Assembly (NCBI GenBank): GCA_963513935.1
Contig: OY740768.1
Coordinates: 45,688,368-45,752,367 of the forward strand
Direction of reading: 5' to 3'
From: Aphrophora alni
Lineage: Eukaryota; Arthropoda; Insecta; Hemiptera; Aphrophoridae
DNA: 64,000 bases
The position numbers and the translations under genes are program-made. Each line of letters opens with the position of its first letter. Within the stretch, counting starts at the first letter, position 1. The notes beneath the pieces were generated by a model that saw only the letters and a program-made list of their open reading frames with translations, made no database searches and had not been told where the DNA came from. Below are positions 43,564 to 57,161 of this stretch, in pieces.

Positions 43564-44263
43564 TCATAAGAAAATATATCTAAATTAGTACGTGAAACCG
43601 AAATTATCATTCCTCCCCTCTCCCCCTTTTAATATCTCGGTAATAAATATTAACGTGACTCACAAAATTAAATCATGTTTATATATAAATATAATAATAG
43701 TTAGCGATAAATGCAACATGTTGGGTAAAAGAAGTGTTTCAGGTGTCAAAATGTACTTCTCAAATCATACTAAAAGTTCTTTATTACGATTGTCTTTCCA
43801 CCTTGAATTGTTTTAAAGTTTTAGTAATCAAAGAAGAGAATTTCCCAAATATACCTCAAATTCCAAACATTTATATTACAATGCAGTTGTAGCAATGAAG
43901 GAAATGTAAGATATGAATTTTTTCCATAAAATAAATACTTTATAATTTGGCTAAAACAGGTAAATTTCTTAAGTTCTTGAGACAAAGGTAAAAGATAAAT
44001 TTTCAAATTATAGGTTCATCTAAATTGCATAGGTGTTGAAATTAATTTGTTGAATTTAAATTAAATTAAAATGGTGAGATATTTCACCCCTTTAAATTAT
44101 TAAAGAATAATGTTAAAGTGTGGTAAATCCTGAAAAGGGTTAAAATGTAGCATAGGACAAAATAAAATTAAAAACTCGAGATCAAAGTTAATCATCACGA
44201 ATAATGTCAATTCTGTAATTATCAATCAACAAATGAAATTAATCATGGAATCCGTTTAATAAA
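43562..44263. other. AT-rich spacer, no gene seen
   Basis: Short frames only; nothing recognised. Confidence 0.5.
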
Positions 44264-44335
44264 AGTATTTATATATAACTATAAACTTATAAGTAAAGTA
44301 TTTATATATAACTATAAACTTATAAGTATTTATAT
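44264..44335. repeat. 33-bp tandem duplication
   Basis: AGTATTTATATATAACTATA recurs after 33 bp, with a third partial copy 28 bp later. Confidence 0.8.
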
Positions 44336-44689
44336 ATTTAATACTGGCTTAGTTTGTGCTATAAACAAGTCCTCAGCGTAACTTGTATTTTTTAGCAGTT
44401 TTATATTCTACTTCATTCGAAACCGAAATTAGTTTTTTTATATAACTCTAAATTAGACAACATTATTTCAAAACCAATATCCGATTTCCAAATTTTTGAC
44501 TAAATTACATGTCTCAGCTATTTTAACTGCTAGTCTAAACACTAATAGTTAGCGATTATTTGAGATAAATGTCTGTAGTTATAAATTACAAATTTTTATT
44601 AACGAGATTTTTCTGAACGTAAAAAAAAACATTTCTATTGTTAAGCAAAAACTCTTACATACTCACGTAGACGTAATATATCTATTGTT

Positions 44690-44870
44690 TTATTGTTATT
44701 TTCTAATTATACTAAAAAATGTTTAAGACTAGTAACCACACACGTGCACGCATACAAAACCCCACTTTTTTTAGATAATAAGAAATTAAAAATAGAAAAT
44801 ACCTTATATTTCTGTTTATTTAAAATCTGTATCAAATGTACAAAAAATGTATTTATATAAATTACTTAAC
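44690..44870 (+). repeat. Dispersed repeat family C, copy 1
   Basis: Matches 46955-47080 in the same orientation. Shared blocks are CACGC/CACAC followed by an A-rich stretch, ATAATAAGAAA(A/T)TAAAAATA and GAAAATAC. A weaker relative of its first part, TTTTCTAATTATA, lies near 45220. Family not recognised. Confidence 0.5.
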
Positions 44871-46954
44871 TGTAATGTGTAATCTATATCTTAAAGTATT
44901 TTATGTACATAAGAAGTCATTTAATACATTTTAATAAATAAGAGTACTGTATTAAGAAATACAGTTTGAGAAAATACAACCCAAACATTAAGGAAAATAA
45001 ATATTATTCTGTAGCAAAAGAAAACATAGCGCCACATTTATACTAATTGTTTTATTAAATCAAAACATATGCTACTTGTTTTATTATTATTTTTATTTTT
45101 AAGTTATTTGATTTATCATCTTATAACAATATCATTTAATGGTTCAAAAACATTCCACAAAATTTTTCTCACACCCATCCATTAGAGAAATAATAATAAA
45201 GCAAATCCTCTATAATTATTTTCTAATTATATAAACCACAAAAATGTTTGTGTCATGACCACTAAAAATTGTTTTTCTCTAACCTGTTCTTATATATCTT
45301 ATTCACACAATATCTAATGTGATAAATTGTCATTTAGAGTGCTGAAACCTCTGTAATATTTCACTCTATTGACATTATTTTACTGGAGACAGCAAGGTTA
45401 TCGCCTGTATGTAATATATCTTAAATTGCATTAAATATACATTAGTTTATGGAGTAGACTGTATTACCATTGTATTACAGTACTTTATGCTTGTTTTCCT
45501 GTTCCTTTTGCATTTTATAATAAACAAAGAAAAATATTAAGAGATACTGGTGTAAAATCACAAAACTGGATCTTTATTAAGCATTAAAGTTAATGTCATT
45601 GCAAATTTCTCAAGAAGACAAATCATAAGAATATGAATTTCATCAACATCGATCAAACACAAAAAGGGTATTTTTTTAAATTCCTGTGTTTATCACTAGA
45701 TAATGAGAAAAAAGCGATCTTCCATTTTAAAATTTTTAACATTTGTTTTTTATTACATTTTATCGAGCGTAACAAACACAACAAATTGGGCTTCATAAAT
45801 GTTTAATATAATGTTTCTGTATTATAATCAAATATGTTTAGACATTTGAAGTATGTACGATCATCCATCGTTTCTAGCCATTTAATCATTATAAATATAA
45901 AGATGTTATCAGACAAATTAAACTAAACAGTTACCATATGTGGAATTTTTTTATAAGCGTTTTCAGAGGCTGTAGAAATAAGCATCGTATTTTATTTAAT
46001 CACTAATCTGTAAAAAAAACATCGAAAATGGATATTTTTCATTTTATATAGAAAACTTACTTTTTTCTGAATGCTTTAAAGGAAACGTTTTATCAAAAGT
46101 TTTTACTAATAAAATAATAAAAGTATTTTTGACCCATTCTAAAAAAATATAAAAATTTATGTCTGTGATATTCTCATTTTTTTCCATTTAAACTTTTAAA
46201 ATATAAAATTATTATTGTACTATATATTTCTGTTACGATATACATGATTAGTTTGAGTACATTCTTCTACCACTCCTAGCTTCTTGTTGACTCCATTCTT
46301 CTTACTTCTGTTTGTCTAACGGATTTTGAAAATTAAGTTGATCCGAAATGCATCAGCAGAAGTATAACAATGTTAGAGCGTGGCAGTATAATGTATTCAT
46401 ATTAATTTTAAAATGTCCTTTTCCCGATGATTTTAGAATTTTTTTTTAATATGGTATTTACATGAGTCAGTAAAATATACAACACTTTTTCTGCAAAGCC
46501 TGACAAATGCAATCCAAAAAAATAGCTTACATATTAGAGTTCTCTTAAAAATCTTTTGTTCCTAGAAAATATTGAAATATTTTGTTGAAACCTACAACAC
46601 TATTTGGTGCATTTTATCTAATTCGAGTGAAACGATAGCATTTTTAAATGACTTGGACTAATATTTTAGGTTAAGTCGAAATAGTATTATCGACATTTGT
46701 ATTTATGAGTGTGCTGTTTTTATCAATTACAAGTTTTGTTATTTTATTTTATAATTTTTTAATATTATTATTACTTTGTTTTTAATAAATAGAAAGATCA
46801 AAAGTTGATTTTACAATTTTTGAAACTTGTGTCCGCCAATGTTAATGGTTCTTATGAACTTTATTTTTTATAAAAACTATTATTAAATCGGAAATAGATT
46901 TTTTCCTCCCAGTTTTATTCAGATTGAACATCTCCTCCAAAATGAATCAATCTC
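44871..46954. other. AT-rich spacer, no gene seen
   Basis: About 2 kb without recognisable coding. Confidence 0.45.
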
Positions 46955-47080
46955 TCAGCCACACACAAGCATGCACGCGCACTCAAAAAATGGCATTTTC
47001 TTTGTATAATAAGAAAATAAAAATAGAAAATACTTCAAATTTTAAAATATTTATTTGTCAAGTGTACAAAAAGATTATTA
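46955..47080 (+). repeat. Dispersed repeat family C, copy 2
   Basis: See 44690-44870. The 75-codon frame that crosses this copy (46924-47151) is not preserved in copy 1 and is judged to be chance. Confidence 0.5.
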
Positions 47081-47582
47081 CAAAAACTGTCCTCATTCAC
47101 AAGCTAAATAATAGCCAAACAAAACTATTTATCGAACAAAAAAATCAGTAGAGTAGTAGCCGATAAAAAGTAAAAATCAAACATGGACACAGTCTTACAA
47201 TTAGTAGATTACTTTTAATGATATTTATATATTTAATTAAGGCCTAGACTTGCTTTTAACGTGTCAAAAACACGTTTTAAACATAAATATTATAAGATAA
47301 AATTAAGTTTAAACACAGCGTTTAAGGTTCAATTATCTTCTTTTTTTTAATATTAAGACAGTAATTTTCTATTATTTAGATTCTTGTAGAATGGTTTCCA
47401 TCGTTATTCTTCACAATTCATTAAAATTTAAACTAACTTGGTGTATAGTTTTGAGTAAATGCGTCTTTTATAACGGTTTTATGTCTCATTATTAGTTTAT
47501 AATAATAACTCAATAACAGGCATTTTTTGAGAGAACCTGTTACCAATACGTTTTCTTCAGTTGTATTTAAATCTTTATAAAA
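47081..47582. other. AT-rich spacer, no gene seen
   Basis: No recognisable feature. Confidence 0.45.
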
Positions 47583-47831
47583 GATTATGAGAAGGATGGA
47601 GATCCCACTGTGAAACCTCGACACCTACACGTAGAAGAGGACCGACTAAGTAAGTAAGTATAAAAGATTATGAGAAGGATGGAGATCCCACTGTGAAACC
47701 TCGACACCTACACGTAGAAGAGGACCGACTAAGTAAGTAAGTATAAAAGATTATGAGAAGGATGGAGATCCCACTGTGAAACCTCGACACCTACACGTAG
47801 AAGAGGACCGACTAAGTAAGTAAGTATAAAA
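47583..47831. repeat. 83-bp tandem repeat, 3 identical copies
   Basis: GATTATGAGAAGGATGGAGA starts at 47583, 47666 and 47749, and GATTATGAGAAAATCC marks the boundary of a fourth, partial copy at 47832. The three full copies appear identical, are GC-richer than their surroundings, and each ends with a small TAAG tandem. Perfect identity implies recent duplication or an assembly repeat. Confidence 0.95.
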
Positions 47832-49819
47832 GATTATGAGAAAATCCAAATTTTGTTTTTATCTTATGACCGATACCCATACATTTATAATTATCAAACA
47901 AATGGAAAAAATCTCTCGAGATATGACCACAATTACATCGATTACATCGAGATATGACCAAATTAAATTATATCGATTACTAGTTTGGGCTGTAGAGGTC
48001 TGCTCAAATGACAGACGCCATATAAGTAGACAGACAAATAAACAGACATCATTTCCAAAACCACTTTTAACTCAGAAGAACTCTAAAACGGAAATATCTG
48101 GGGGGAAATTAAAACCTCTTGTTCGACCCGTCACATAAATTTCTCTCTAGCTTACGACGTATGTGTGAGCTAGTTAAAATCATAATATATTTTTTAAACA
48201 TTGAATGTATTCCTTAAACATTGAACAATTTGAACTTATGGCACTGTCTTGCAACAAAACAATTGTATAAAGTTTTCCCTGTTTTATGGTCGTACTCACT
48301 AAAATAATTTCTTTCTTCATCTGCCTAATTAAAAAAATACTATTCCCCCTATAGTAAAACTGATAGTTCTGTATAATGAAGGTTTACTAAATGTAATTAA
48401 AAATGAAATCAATTAACATCCAGTGTGCTTGGCTCTATGTGAAAGGGAGACTATCACACAATCAGCTGACTATGCAACTCGTTGTGCTCCTCTTGACCTG
48501 GAATAACTCTATTCATCGACGCGAACTTCCACTCAGATATAGGTTATCCTATTCAAGTTTTGCTCTCACGTTGAGAGACAAATTAACCTAAATTATATTT
48601 AGAATTGAAGTAATAATTCAAAGGAAAATTTACGATTCTTCATATAAAAATGTTAGGAAATGCTTTGTTGGATGTTTTATATATTTTTTCTGTTCTCCCT
48701 GATAGTCGAATACCTTCTAACTTTTCAGTATAATGTATTGATGTATGATGTTGAGGTTTTGTGTATGTGTTTAGCTTTAAACCCCCCCCCCCCCCGCCAT
48801 CCATCGAGAAGCTCAGAGTTACCCATAAAACAAACATTTAACAAATTAGATCACACCTTTTCAATTGAGTATTGTTCTTGTTGTTCATGTATGTGGTATG
48901 ACTAATAAAATACCGGTATGAAGTACCCGTAAAAATACCGAGGTACGAGATTTGAAAGTTACAATATTTATTATTGTAATATCGGCCCATAATTGATTAT
49001 CGGCCCATAATTTTTCAAATATCTAAGAACTACTGAATTGTTTACAACCAAAAAATGTTGCCTCCACGATTAATACCTCTCCCCGTCCAAATAGAGACGG
49101 GTTCTCTAAAATTAATGTCTCATGTTTTACAATCATGTTTTTGACATTGTGATTTGATATACATTATAAAGTCTTATAAACAAAACTACGACTGAAATTT
49201 TAAAATCGAAGCAAATGTATTACGAAATTAATTTCAATATTCAAGATGTACTTTACATTGAATTACTGCTAAAGTTCTGTTTCATAGAGTTGTAAAATGT
49301 TGATCAAAAACTTGATATTGCATCTCTTTTATTTATTGATTTGCTTTTATGACAAATGTAAATATTTACATCATGTGGATAAATTATATAATGTGCATTA
49401 TATCATTACATACAGGTTGGATAAAAACTGCCCTTCCCCCCATCCATACTTTTTATTCTCAATTATTGGTTTTGAAATAGTTTTTCTTATCAATTTAGGA
49501 TCAAATGAAGATTATATCGCAACCCCAGTACTAAGTTTTATTATGTTTATAATTTTTGGGTGCCATCTTATATTTGAGTTATTTAAAATAATAATAACAT
49601 GATCATGCCGCATGTGAATAAACATTAATTATAAATTCTCCATTTGCAATAAAATAGCTACTCCTTACTGCAGCTTTTCACAAAAACTATCTAAGATTTT
49701 TGAAGTGAAAACTTCTATTGGCGCTTTGGGTACTTTTTGGGATGGACTTTTTCAATAGAAATCGCGTCACGCACCGTACCGTAATGCAACATTAATATAT
49801 ATAGACAACGGATACGCGC
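47832..49819. other. Spacer, possibly containing unassigned repeats
   Basis: The segment 47990-48150 is GC-richer, includes AGACAGACAAATAAACAGAC, and has a 100-codon frame with no motif. Such ACAGACAGAC blocks are common in arthropod dispersed repeats. A C14 run sits at 48782-48795. The frame at 49297-49602 is hydrophobic, unrecognised and probably chance. Confidence 0.35.
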
Positions 49820-50335
49820 GCATTTCAGTCAGCAATCGGAGAAATATGTATAAGCAGATGCAATACACATAATGATAAAGTAATTTTAGTTATAGCTGTT
49901 TACATTTCTCCAGGAAAAAACATACTGGAAATCATTAAATTTTTTCATCATAATTTATTGATATATACTAAAGAGGGTTCTGAGTTGATTCAAGAAAACT
50001 TTCATGAAATTCCAATTATTATCGGAAGCGACTTTAATATCAATTTTGCCGATGATGCAACACAGCCATTGATTGATTTCTTCAAACAAAAACTAAATTT
50101 AGATATGTAAAATGATAAAAATCAGAGCACAACAAGATATGGAACAACGATTGACGCTGTATTTACAAGATATTTAGAAAATTTTCAATCAAAAGTCTTT
50201 ATTAGTTACTTCAGTTACCATAAGCCGATACTGTCTATTCTAGAATACAATATAAATAGTAATGAAAATAATGTAAATGACATACGACAAAATGATACAA
50301 TGGTTATTGAAGATATAACCAATGATGATATTTAA
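49820..50335 (+). pseudogene. EEP/AP-type endonuclease domain remnant (Helentron-like or non-LTR origin)
   Basis: A plus-strand frame runs 171 codons from 49820 to a natural-looking TAA at 50333, with a single internal TAA at 50108. It contains, in order, AVYISPG (strand leading into the active site), IIIGSDFNINF (the GDFN motif of endonuclease/exonuclease/phosphatase nucleases), STTRYGTTIDAVFTR (the TxxxS/T-IDxVF block) and FISYFSYHKPI (with the late catalytic His). Such domains cleave target DNA for non-LTR retrotransposons, and a related copy sits at the C terminus of Helentron Rep-helicases. The short segment after HKPI and the ending favour the Helentron-type version I recall, but this is not certain. 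The N-terminal part of the nuclease, including its Glu, is absent, and no helicase or reverse transcriptase lies nearby, so it is a dead fragment. Confidence 0.75.
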
Positions 50336-52280
50336 TTCAACAATGTAATATTACACATTTTTGTTATATATATATATAATACAAATAAATAAAAATAAAC
50401 TAAATTTATTTATCCTTTTCATAATTTATTTATAACATGAATTTGAAAATATATATGTTCATAGACAACGCAGTTAGTGCAAAGTAACAATACGTTATTT
50501 ATTATTTTATACCCTTAACGCTAACCCCCTAATCTATAAGCGTTACATACTGTTCATACAAGTTTTCACTTCTAACGTGTAGTCTTAAGCACACCCAGTT
50601 TTTTTTTTTAATATTAACAAAAGCACATTTAATGTTTTAAACTATTTGCGATACGTGATATTTCATATATGAACCTTTTTATCACTTACTTACAACACAG
50701 GTCAAATTTTGTTTTAATCGTGTTACTTATTAAAAGGTAATAATTAGATAATAGTTTAAAGTTACATGTAATTATGTGTGAAGTTAGTTATAAAATCAGT
50801 TCTTAATTATTGCTTAAACCTGACTGTCAGTCAAATAAGCAGAGAATTGAAAAGGGACTATTTTTGCTGATTAAGCTGAATTTAGTTAGAACATTCTACA
50901 TGCTTTAGGTAACTTATTTAACTATTACAAAACCCCCCGAAAATGTACACAACATAAAAAATATTGAATTAAATCGTATAATATTCGTATAGAGTTTTAA
51001 AAATAAGTATTTGTATAATGTTTTCAACTGTTTATCATAGCAATCGTTAGAGCTAAATAATAATTCTACGATTTTTCCAGATTATCAACGTTCTTATTCT
51101 GATTTTACACGGTTAGAGATAAATAAGTTGCCCAAAAAGAGGTTATTGAAAGAAAGTTTTGTTTGACCTTTTTTTTGTAAGCTATTTTCAAACATTATCT
51201 ATTTAAAATTATGTAAACAATTTTAGAAGATATTAATAAAAATAAGTCTTTGCAAGTCTCTCATAGGAAATCAAGGTTATTAATTAATAATATAATCAGT
51301 GTGAACAAAATTATTTCATAGAAATAATTCACGTAAAAATATTTAATACAGTTTTTCTTATTTAAACCTGCATCATGTTAATATTCAAACATTTATCTAA
51401 TCTAAATAAAGTCCATGTAAAAAATGTGAACACTGATCTAATCCCTTTGGCACCAGCAAGAAACCTGATCAGACATATAGATAAGAAAAGAACCTTAGTA
51501 GCCTTTCACCCTAATCCTACCATCCAAGAGCTTTTGAAAAGCAAAATTTCTAACAATTTGCACACGATAACATAGTGGACTACAAAATGTGAAAAGAATA
51601 TTAAAGAGAGTTAACTTACCATCTTAAAATAAGGTTTTCTTTACTTATATTAAAAACGTAGCACTTAATCTTACGTTAATGGTTACTAAAAGATCATTAA
51701 GTTATAACCAAAATACTAAATAGATAATATAGAAATACCCAAAAATAACAGATTTTTTTTTAATTTGTGCAATTACACACTATTACGCTAAAAATAAATT
51801 AAATGCAATTCAAAGCTTCCTAATCACTCTTGCACCTGTGAACGATAAAACATACATCCAGACACAGAATTATAAAGATAAAGATTAAAATATTTGTGTA
51901 AAACATATCTAACAAGATATTATATTCAAATCACAAAAATTAGGAACATCGTTCTTATAAATGCTAGTTATTTAATTTGTAAACTCCATATTTAAAAATA
52001 ATTATTTTATTATAAAGTCTAAGCCATTTGAGCAATATCGCATCGTATCGTGAAATGAGCCATCTTCTGATAAACAAAAAAAAATCATTTTCAGTCGTAC
52101 AGTCTGAAAGTCATAGAACTAATATAAAACAAAGTATTTTCAGCCACAGATCGATTATAAAACAAATATATTCTGTCACAGACCACCGATTATACAACAA
52201 ACAAAAATCAGCCGTAGATATATTATAATAACAAACATTAATAAGTCATAGAGGGGTTATGAAACCGTTAAGTTTCAACC

Positions 52281-52283
<3 letters not shown>
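50336..52283. other. AT-rich spacer, no gene seen
   Basis: No recognised coding. The frame at 51375-51575 has protein-like composition but no known motif and no visible exon boundaries. Confidence 0.4.

Positions 52284-52316
<33 letters not shown>
52284..52316. repeat. (TA)n microsatellite
   Basis: About 16 TA repeats, followed by a short hairpin around CCGTAACTGATAATTACGG. Confidence 0.95.
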
Positions 52317-52319
<3 letters not shown>

Positions 52320-53199
52320 TCACACACCCGTAACTGATAATTACGGTGGTTAGCCGTGTGGTTAATTTTCAGTCATAAATAGACTATAAAATTATCAAAA
52401 ACATAATATCAAAAAAAAAAAAAATAATAAAAATAAAATAAAAAAATAAAATAGGTAACTTTTAAAAATGTTGAAGATCCAGCAGCATAAATATTAGCAA
52501 TAAATTAGTATAATTATTTTAGCAATAAATATATATTCAACATTCCAGATTCTAATATTAAAAAAACTTTGCTCTGCTTATTCGCCACCACGTAAGAAAA
52601 TCTAGACAAAAAATTATATGCTAAAAATTTATTACATTGCTACTTGTGCACTAATATAGAAAGATCCAGTACAACATTTCAAGATAAAAGTAATTTTAAT
52701 AGTTTTTATATTGTGTAATAAAAAAGCAATAGACAAAACTCAATAGCTACTCTTTTGTCTCAACTAACAAAACAATAAAGTGTTCCAAAATATGCAGATT
52801 ATAATTAGTAATGAATTTAACGTCGACAAAACCAACTAACTGTCTAAGATACAAAATAAATATGTTATACGTAAACAATAAATCATGAACTTCCCTTTAA
52901 AAAAAATTGATAAAAGCACAGTTACCAAGTTGAAATGGGGTTTATACAGTTCCATTTATGGATTGTTTAAAGTTTCAGTAAATTTGAAAGTTCGTTTGAA
53001 AGAAAGAACGTCTTTATTACTATGCTTGTGTTCATCAAGTTCTTTATTGTATTCTAACATTTCTATTTGGTTATTCTTAGTTTGTTTGTAAAAATTCACT
53101 TTTAATTACTTTCGCATACAAATTTTATATAAGTCCACACATACCCAATTTCCACTACGGCCCTTATTAATTTATGCGACAAGACTAGAATTCATTTCA
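52317..53199. other. AT-rich spacer, no gene seen
   Basis: A/T homopolymer-rich (about 52408-52450); nothing recognised. Confidence 0.45.
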
Positions 53200-53700
53200 T
53201 ATTTTAACTAGGTTTCGTATGAATTCACAGCTCCAAAATCTTCTGGCCCCACAGATGTTCTACCGAATTCAGAAACCTCCGCCAATCAAATAATTCACAC
53301 TGGCACAGAAGGTGATCTATCTACTCCTTCTCATTGGTGCAAAATCGACAGGTATCCGATTCTACCGACAAAATTTTCTTGAGATTATATCTCATTGAGC
53401 AGTGACCAATCAGGATCGTCCGTCTTAAGTTCTACTCAGTATACATAGTTTATGGCTTTCCTTTTGAAAAATCGGATAAACATCTTTGCCTGGCTAAGCC
53501 GAGAAATTACCTCTCAATAGAGGAAGCAGCATATCTCCAACCAAACCTCGCATATCGTAGATAACCTTTGGGCCTATAAAAGGGTTCTGGTCTTTGAGAA
53601 CCGGTTCTAGCAAGGCGATCAGCAACCTGGTTTCAAAAATTGTATAACAATTGAAAATGGTTAATATTTTGTATATGAAATAGATTATGTGACACCTCAT
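53200..53700 (-). pseudogene. Non-LTR retrotransposon 3' end: RNase H tail and CCHC motif
   Basis: On the minus strand, sequence from 53700 down to about 53200 follows the C-terminal order of Jockey/R1/Loa-type ORF2 proteins. NPFIGPKVIYDM (about 53600-53565) matches the P-F-x-GP-E block after the RNase H domain. RTILIGHCSMRYNLKKI (about 53430-53380) matches the R-x-x-TGHC-L-x-HL-x-x-I block. CRFC (about 53348-53337) and HLLCQCE (about 53313-53294) form the terminal C-x2-C...H-x-x-C zinc motif, with a WRRF block after it. A frame change near 53495 and an in-frame stop between the Cys pair and the His show it is dead. Upstream ORF2 (reverse transcriptase) is not seen beyond 53700, so this is an isolated fragment, GC-richer than its flanks. 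Confidence 0.7.
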
Positions 53701-53946
53701 TTTATAACAATTCTAAATCAAGGATATTGATAACAAACTAGTTTCCATAGACAATGGTAGGCTGTTAATATCTAATATAAATTTAATCGAATAAAATTAG
53801 AAGTAGCTATTTAGAATGGATAAAACATGAAGTAGTCTAAATCAGACAAAAACATGAAGCAGAAATAAATGTTAAATCCAAACCGTAAACATTATAGTAG
53901 TAATAAATCAAAAGAAACACAGAGAGTGTATAACTATATAAACATC

Positions 53947-54004
53947 TTTCTCTCTCTCTCTCTCTCTCTCAATCTATCTCTATCTCACTCTCTCTTTCTC
54001 TCTA
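53947..54004. repeat. (TC)n microsatellite, interrupted
   Basis: TC repeats with AATCTA, ATCTCA and TTTC interruptions. Confidence 0.95.
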
Positions 54005-55666
54005 AGCCCTACCGTAAGACTATTATTTTAAACTTATATGATAAACGTTGTTCCGCTAACAGCACAAAAGCTGCAATATTTCACCCGGCCTAGCTTGTCT
54101 TCACTGTGGTTTTTATCTGATGTTTGTTTTAAAAAAGAATGTAAGTATTAAACTTGGAAGTTAGAAGACGAGGAAAGGAAAAGAACACAAGTCTATTTAT
54201 AATATGCGCTCGATTACATTGTAAGTGGTACAAGGTATTTTATATCTAAGTGTTTGTGTGCATGCAAATAAAAACTTGAACAAAATATATATTAAGACAT
54301 GGACATAAACAGTTTTTAAAATTACCACGGTTTTTAAATTGAAATCGTAATAACGAAACAAATCCAAATTTATCAACACATTGATCTCAGGAAATTATAT
54401 GACGCAAATGGTGTTAAAAAGTTTTTACTATCCAAGTCAGATAATAATATTTAACTAGTAATATTTATAATTAATGCTAGTTATTACTTAATGGTAATTA
54501 AATTCATATAATAATCTTAACACCAATATTCGCTACAATCAGAGGAGGAGAATTTACTTTGCTTGACTACTTATCTCGATCTGTGGGCTCTGTTGCCACC
54601 ACAAATTCTCAATTGACGTGGAAAAATAGAGTCGATTATTCTTTTTTGTTCTATGAAGTGTTATGGAAAATACATTTCCTTTACTTTAACTTCCATCGTG
54701 GTTTTAAATTATGTAGGAAAACCTATCGCTTTTGTTTCGAACTCCGATTTTATACGATTATTTTATTCGAATTCCAAAATATAAAAATGTCAAAGTGACT
54801 ATGATAAACAAAACAATTTAAAATTATGAAATTATACGTTAAACCAATATGCAGTTCGAAATGGTTGCCGTTTGAAAAATCATAATAACTTAAATTTTTA
54901 TAAAATATCTTTAAACTATTAATATTTTTAATCGGTTTGCTTTAGAGGTTTTTTTTTTCAGTGAGGGGTAAAATGATTTTTATGGTTTAGCTGGATTTTT
55001 ACCCAATCATCCCTCATACCTTTTTACAAGTAATATCGCTTTATATGGTCAGTTTTAAACTCTATCTATTTCTTACTTGGTTGGTTTTTAGTCAATTCAG
55101 TTCCAGTATCTTCATAGTTAAGCGGTATAGAAAATTCTAAAATAATATCTTTTAATTACTTGAAGTCTATTTGCTAAAATGTCAAGTTCTTTTGAGAATT
55201 AATAAATAACTCCATGAGTTAGCGAATGTCTCGATCATCTATATATTTATGGAATAAGTGAATTTAAAGAATGAAATGAATCAGAGGTAAATTAAATACA
55301 AGTGTTTACACTTATAGCATATTTTCTATATTATCTTACTACACATCTATATTTATTTATTTAGGCACTGTTAAGTTTTCGTAGATATATGTATTTTAAA
55401 TTTACTACTAAATTCAATTAATATTTAAATTTACAGTAAAATAACAATTATAACTGTGTGGTACTTTAATTAAAAATATGTATTATCAAGACCATTTACA
55501 GTCTAAACAAAGTGACCGTAAATCTAGTTTACTGCAGTTAAAGATTGTGCAGGATCGAGCACGATTGACAATATTGGTTTTCTAGTGTGTTATGATGCTC
55601 CCCATCTTTATTAGTCGTTCGGATATAAAAGGAAATGGTTAAAAATAACGTGTAAAGTAGTATATA
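54005..55666. other. AT-rich spacer, no gene seen
   Basis: Nothing coding was recognised. The frame at 54559-54798 is Phe/Tyr-rich and judged to be chance. Confidence 0.45.
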
Positions 55667-56000
55667 TACCAAGTGTCCTAAAAGTCCCCCCCTATTATTT
55701 TTTTTTTATTAATGGAAATAGACAGATTTGCTTTGGGGAAAGTTTAGATAACCAAAGGAGGAGTTTTTTGAAGTATCAACATTTTCAACCCTTACCCCCA
55801 AAATGGGGTAGTTTGGGGGTAAGTCAAGAATTTTAAATAGCAACCCCTATTGAGTGATACTTCATTTTAAAGGTCTTTTAAAAATAAGAATAATGACGTA
55901 AACTAGAGGTCTCTAAGTTCATCCTATCCAACATAGTGGCAAGCGATTCATAACTTCTAAAATTATTCCCCTTATCTCTAAGTCTGTGAAGTACCGCTAC
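55667..56000. other. Possible one-ended DNA-element remnant
   Basis: After a TATATA stretch the sequence CCAAGTGTCCTAAAAGTCCC resembles the GGGTGTCCCAAAAGTCC-type tips common on insect DNA elements. GC-richer sequence with G/C runs follows to about 55840. No matching inverted right end was found, so a decayed or truncated insertion is the most that can be said. Confidence 0.3.
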
Positions 56001-57161
56001 ATTTGTTGCACTTTACTATTAAGTAACTGTATTAATTCCATTAAATATAATTAATCAAGTAGTAAATACTTTGTATGGACTTTTTCTATACAACAGGGAA
56101 AACAAAAGAGTGTTAAAGCATCTTGAATTGAACACCATTCAGTATTTCAACACTTTTACGTTATCAACTTTTTTTTAAATTAATCAAAGCCCTAAACTAA
56201 TAATTGTCTAAAAATGTTATCGGTTACAAATACTCTCGATCACTCTTATTTGCGCCTAAAATCAATATAAAAAACTAGGTTATTATTACAGACCTCGAAA
56301 CCATCTTAATTTTATTCGTTAGCAGTATTTTGTCTATTTTGGTTGACGACAAAATTGCATTTCTTTTACCACAATATTTACAGACGCTTGTGCACTACTA
56401 TGTAGATTAATTTTTTTGCTTTTATTCTCTTCCTTATTTTTTCTTACTTCAGTATATTAAACGATTATGAGGATCCCTTCAAAACTATCCTCTTCTGTTG
56501 CCTCTTGTTTACAATATCTGAAACTCCATAACACTATATCACTCAACAACAATGCTTTACTCTAAAACAGCTTTAGCTATGCAAATGCCAGACAGCACAA
56601 CGTTTAGAAGACCTACTACTCGATCCATACATTGTGCCTTCATCCAGAAATATCGCCGTATTTTATCATTGATCCCTCCTTCTTAAATTGAGTTCACAAA
56701 ACAATATATCGAAATAAACCAAGTTCACAAAACATAAATGTTGAATAGTCTTATAAAAACAACATTATAATAATAAAGTCTTACAATATAGCTTATAGTC
56801 GTGAAGTTTTAGAGGTCTTATGTTTTATAAAGTAGCCAGCTGAAATAAAACTTCTCCAAAACAGTGGGAAAATATGTTCGCGTTTATAGCACATCTAAAT
56901 CTATTCTACTGAACTTGATTGTCCCGGTTAAAGTTTGCTTGATAATAGTGATACAAGATTCTCCCCCCTTTTGTAAATTTAGTTTTCCTATTCTTTTACT
57001 TATCAAATCCTGACTGATATGACGGTTTTATTTTCTTCTTCTTTTCAGACAACTGTATTTACAACTATTAATTCTGTCTTTCAGTACAAAATCCCAATAT
57101 TTCGTTAACCACTCATACCTTATTAAGAAATTAGGTTTTAAAATTAACTCTACTCATTTTA
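56001..57161. other. AT-rich spacer, no gene seen
   Basis: No recognised coding or repeat. Confidence 0.45.
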
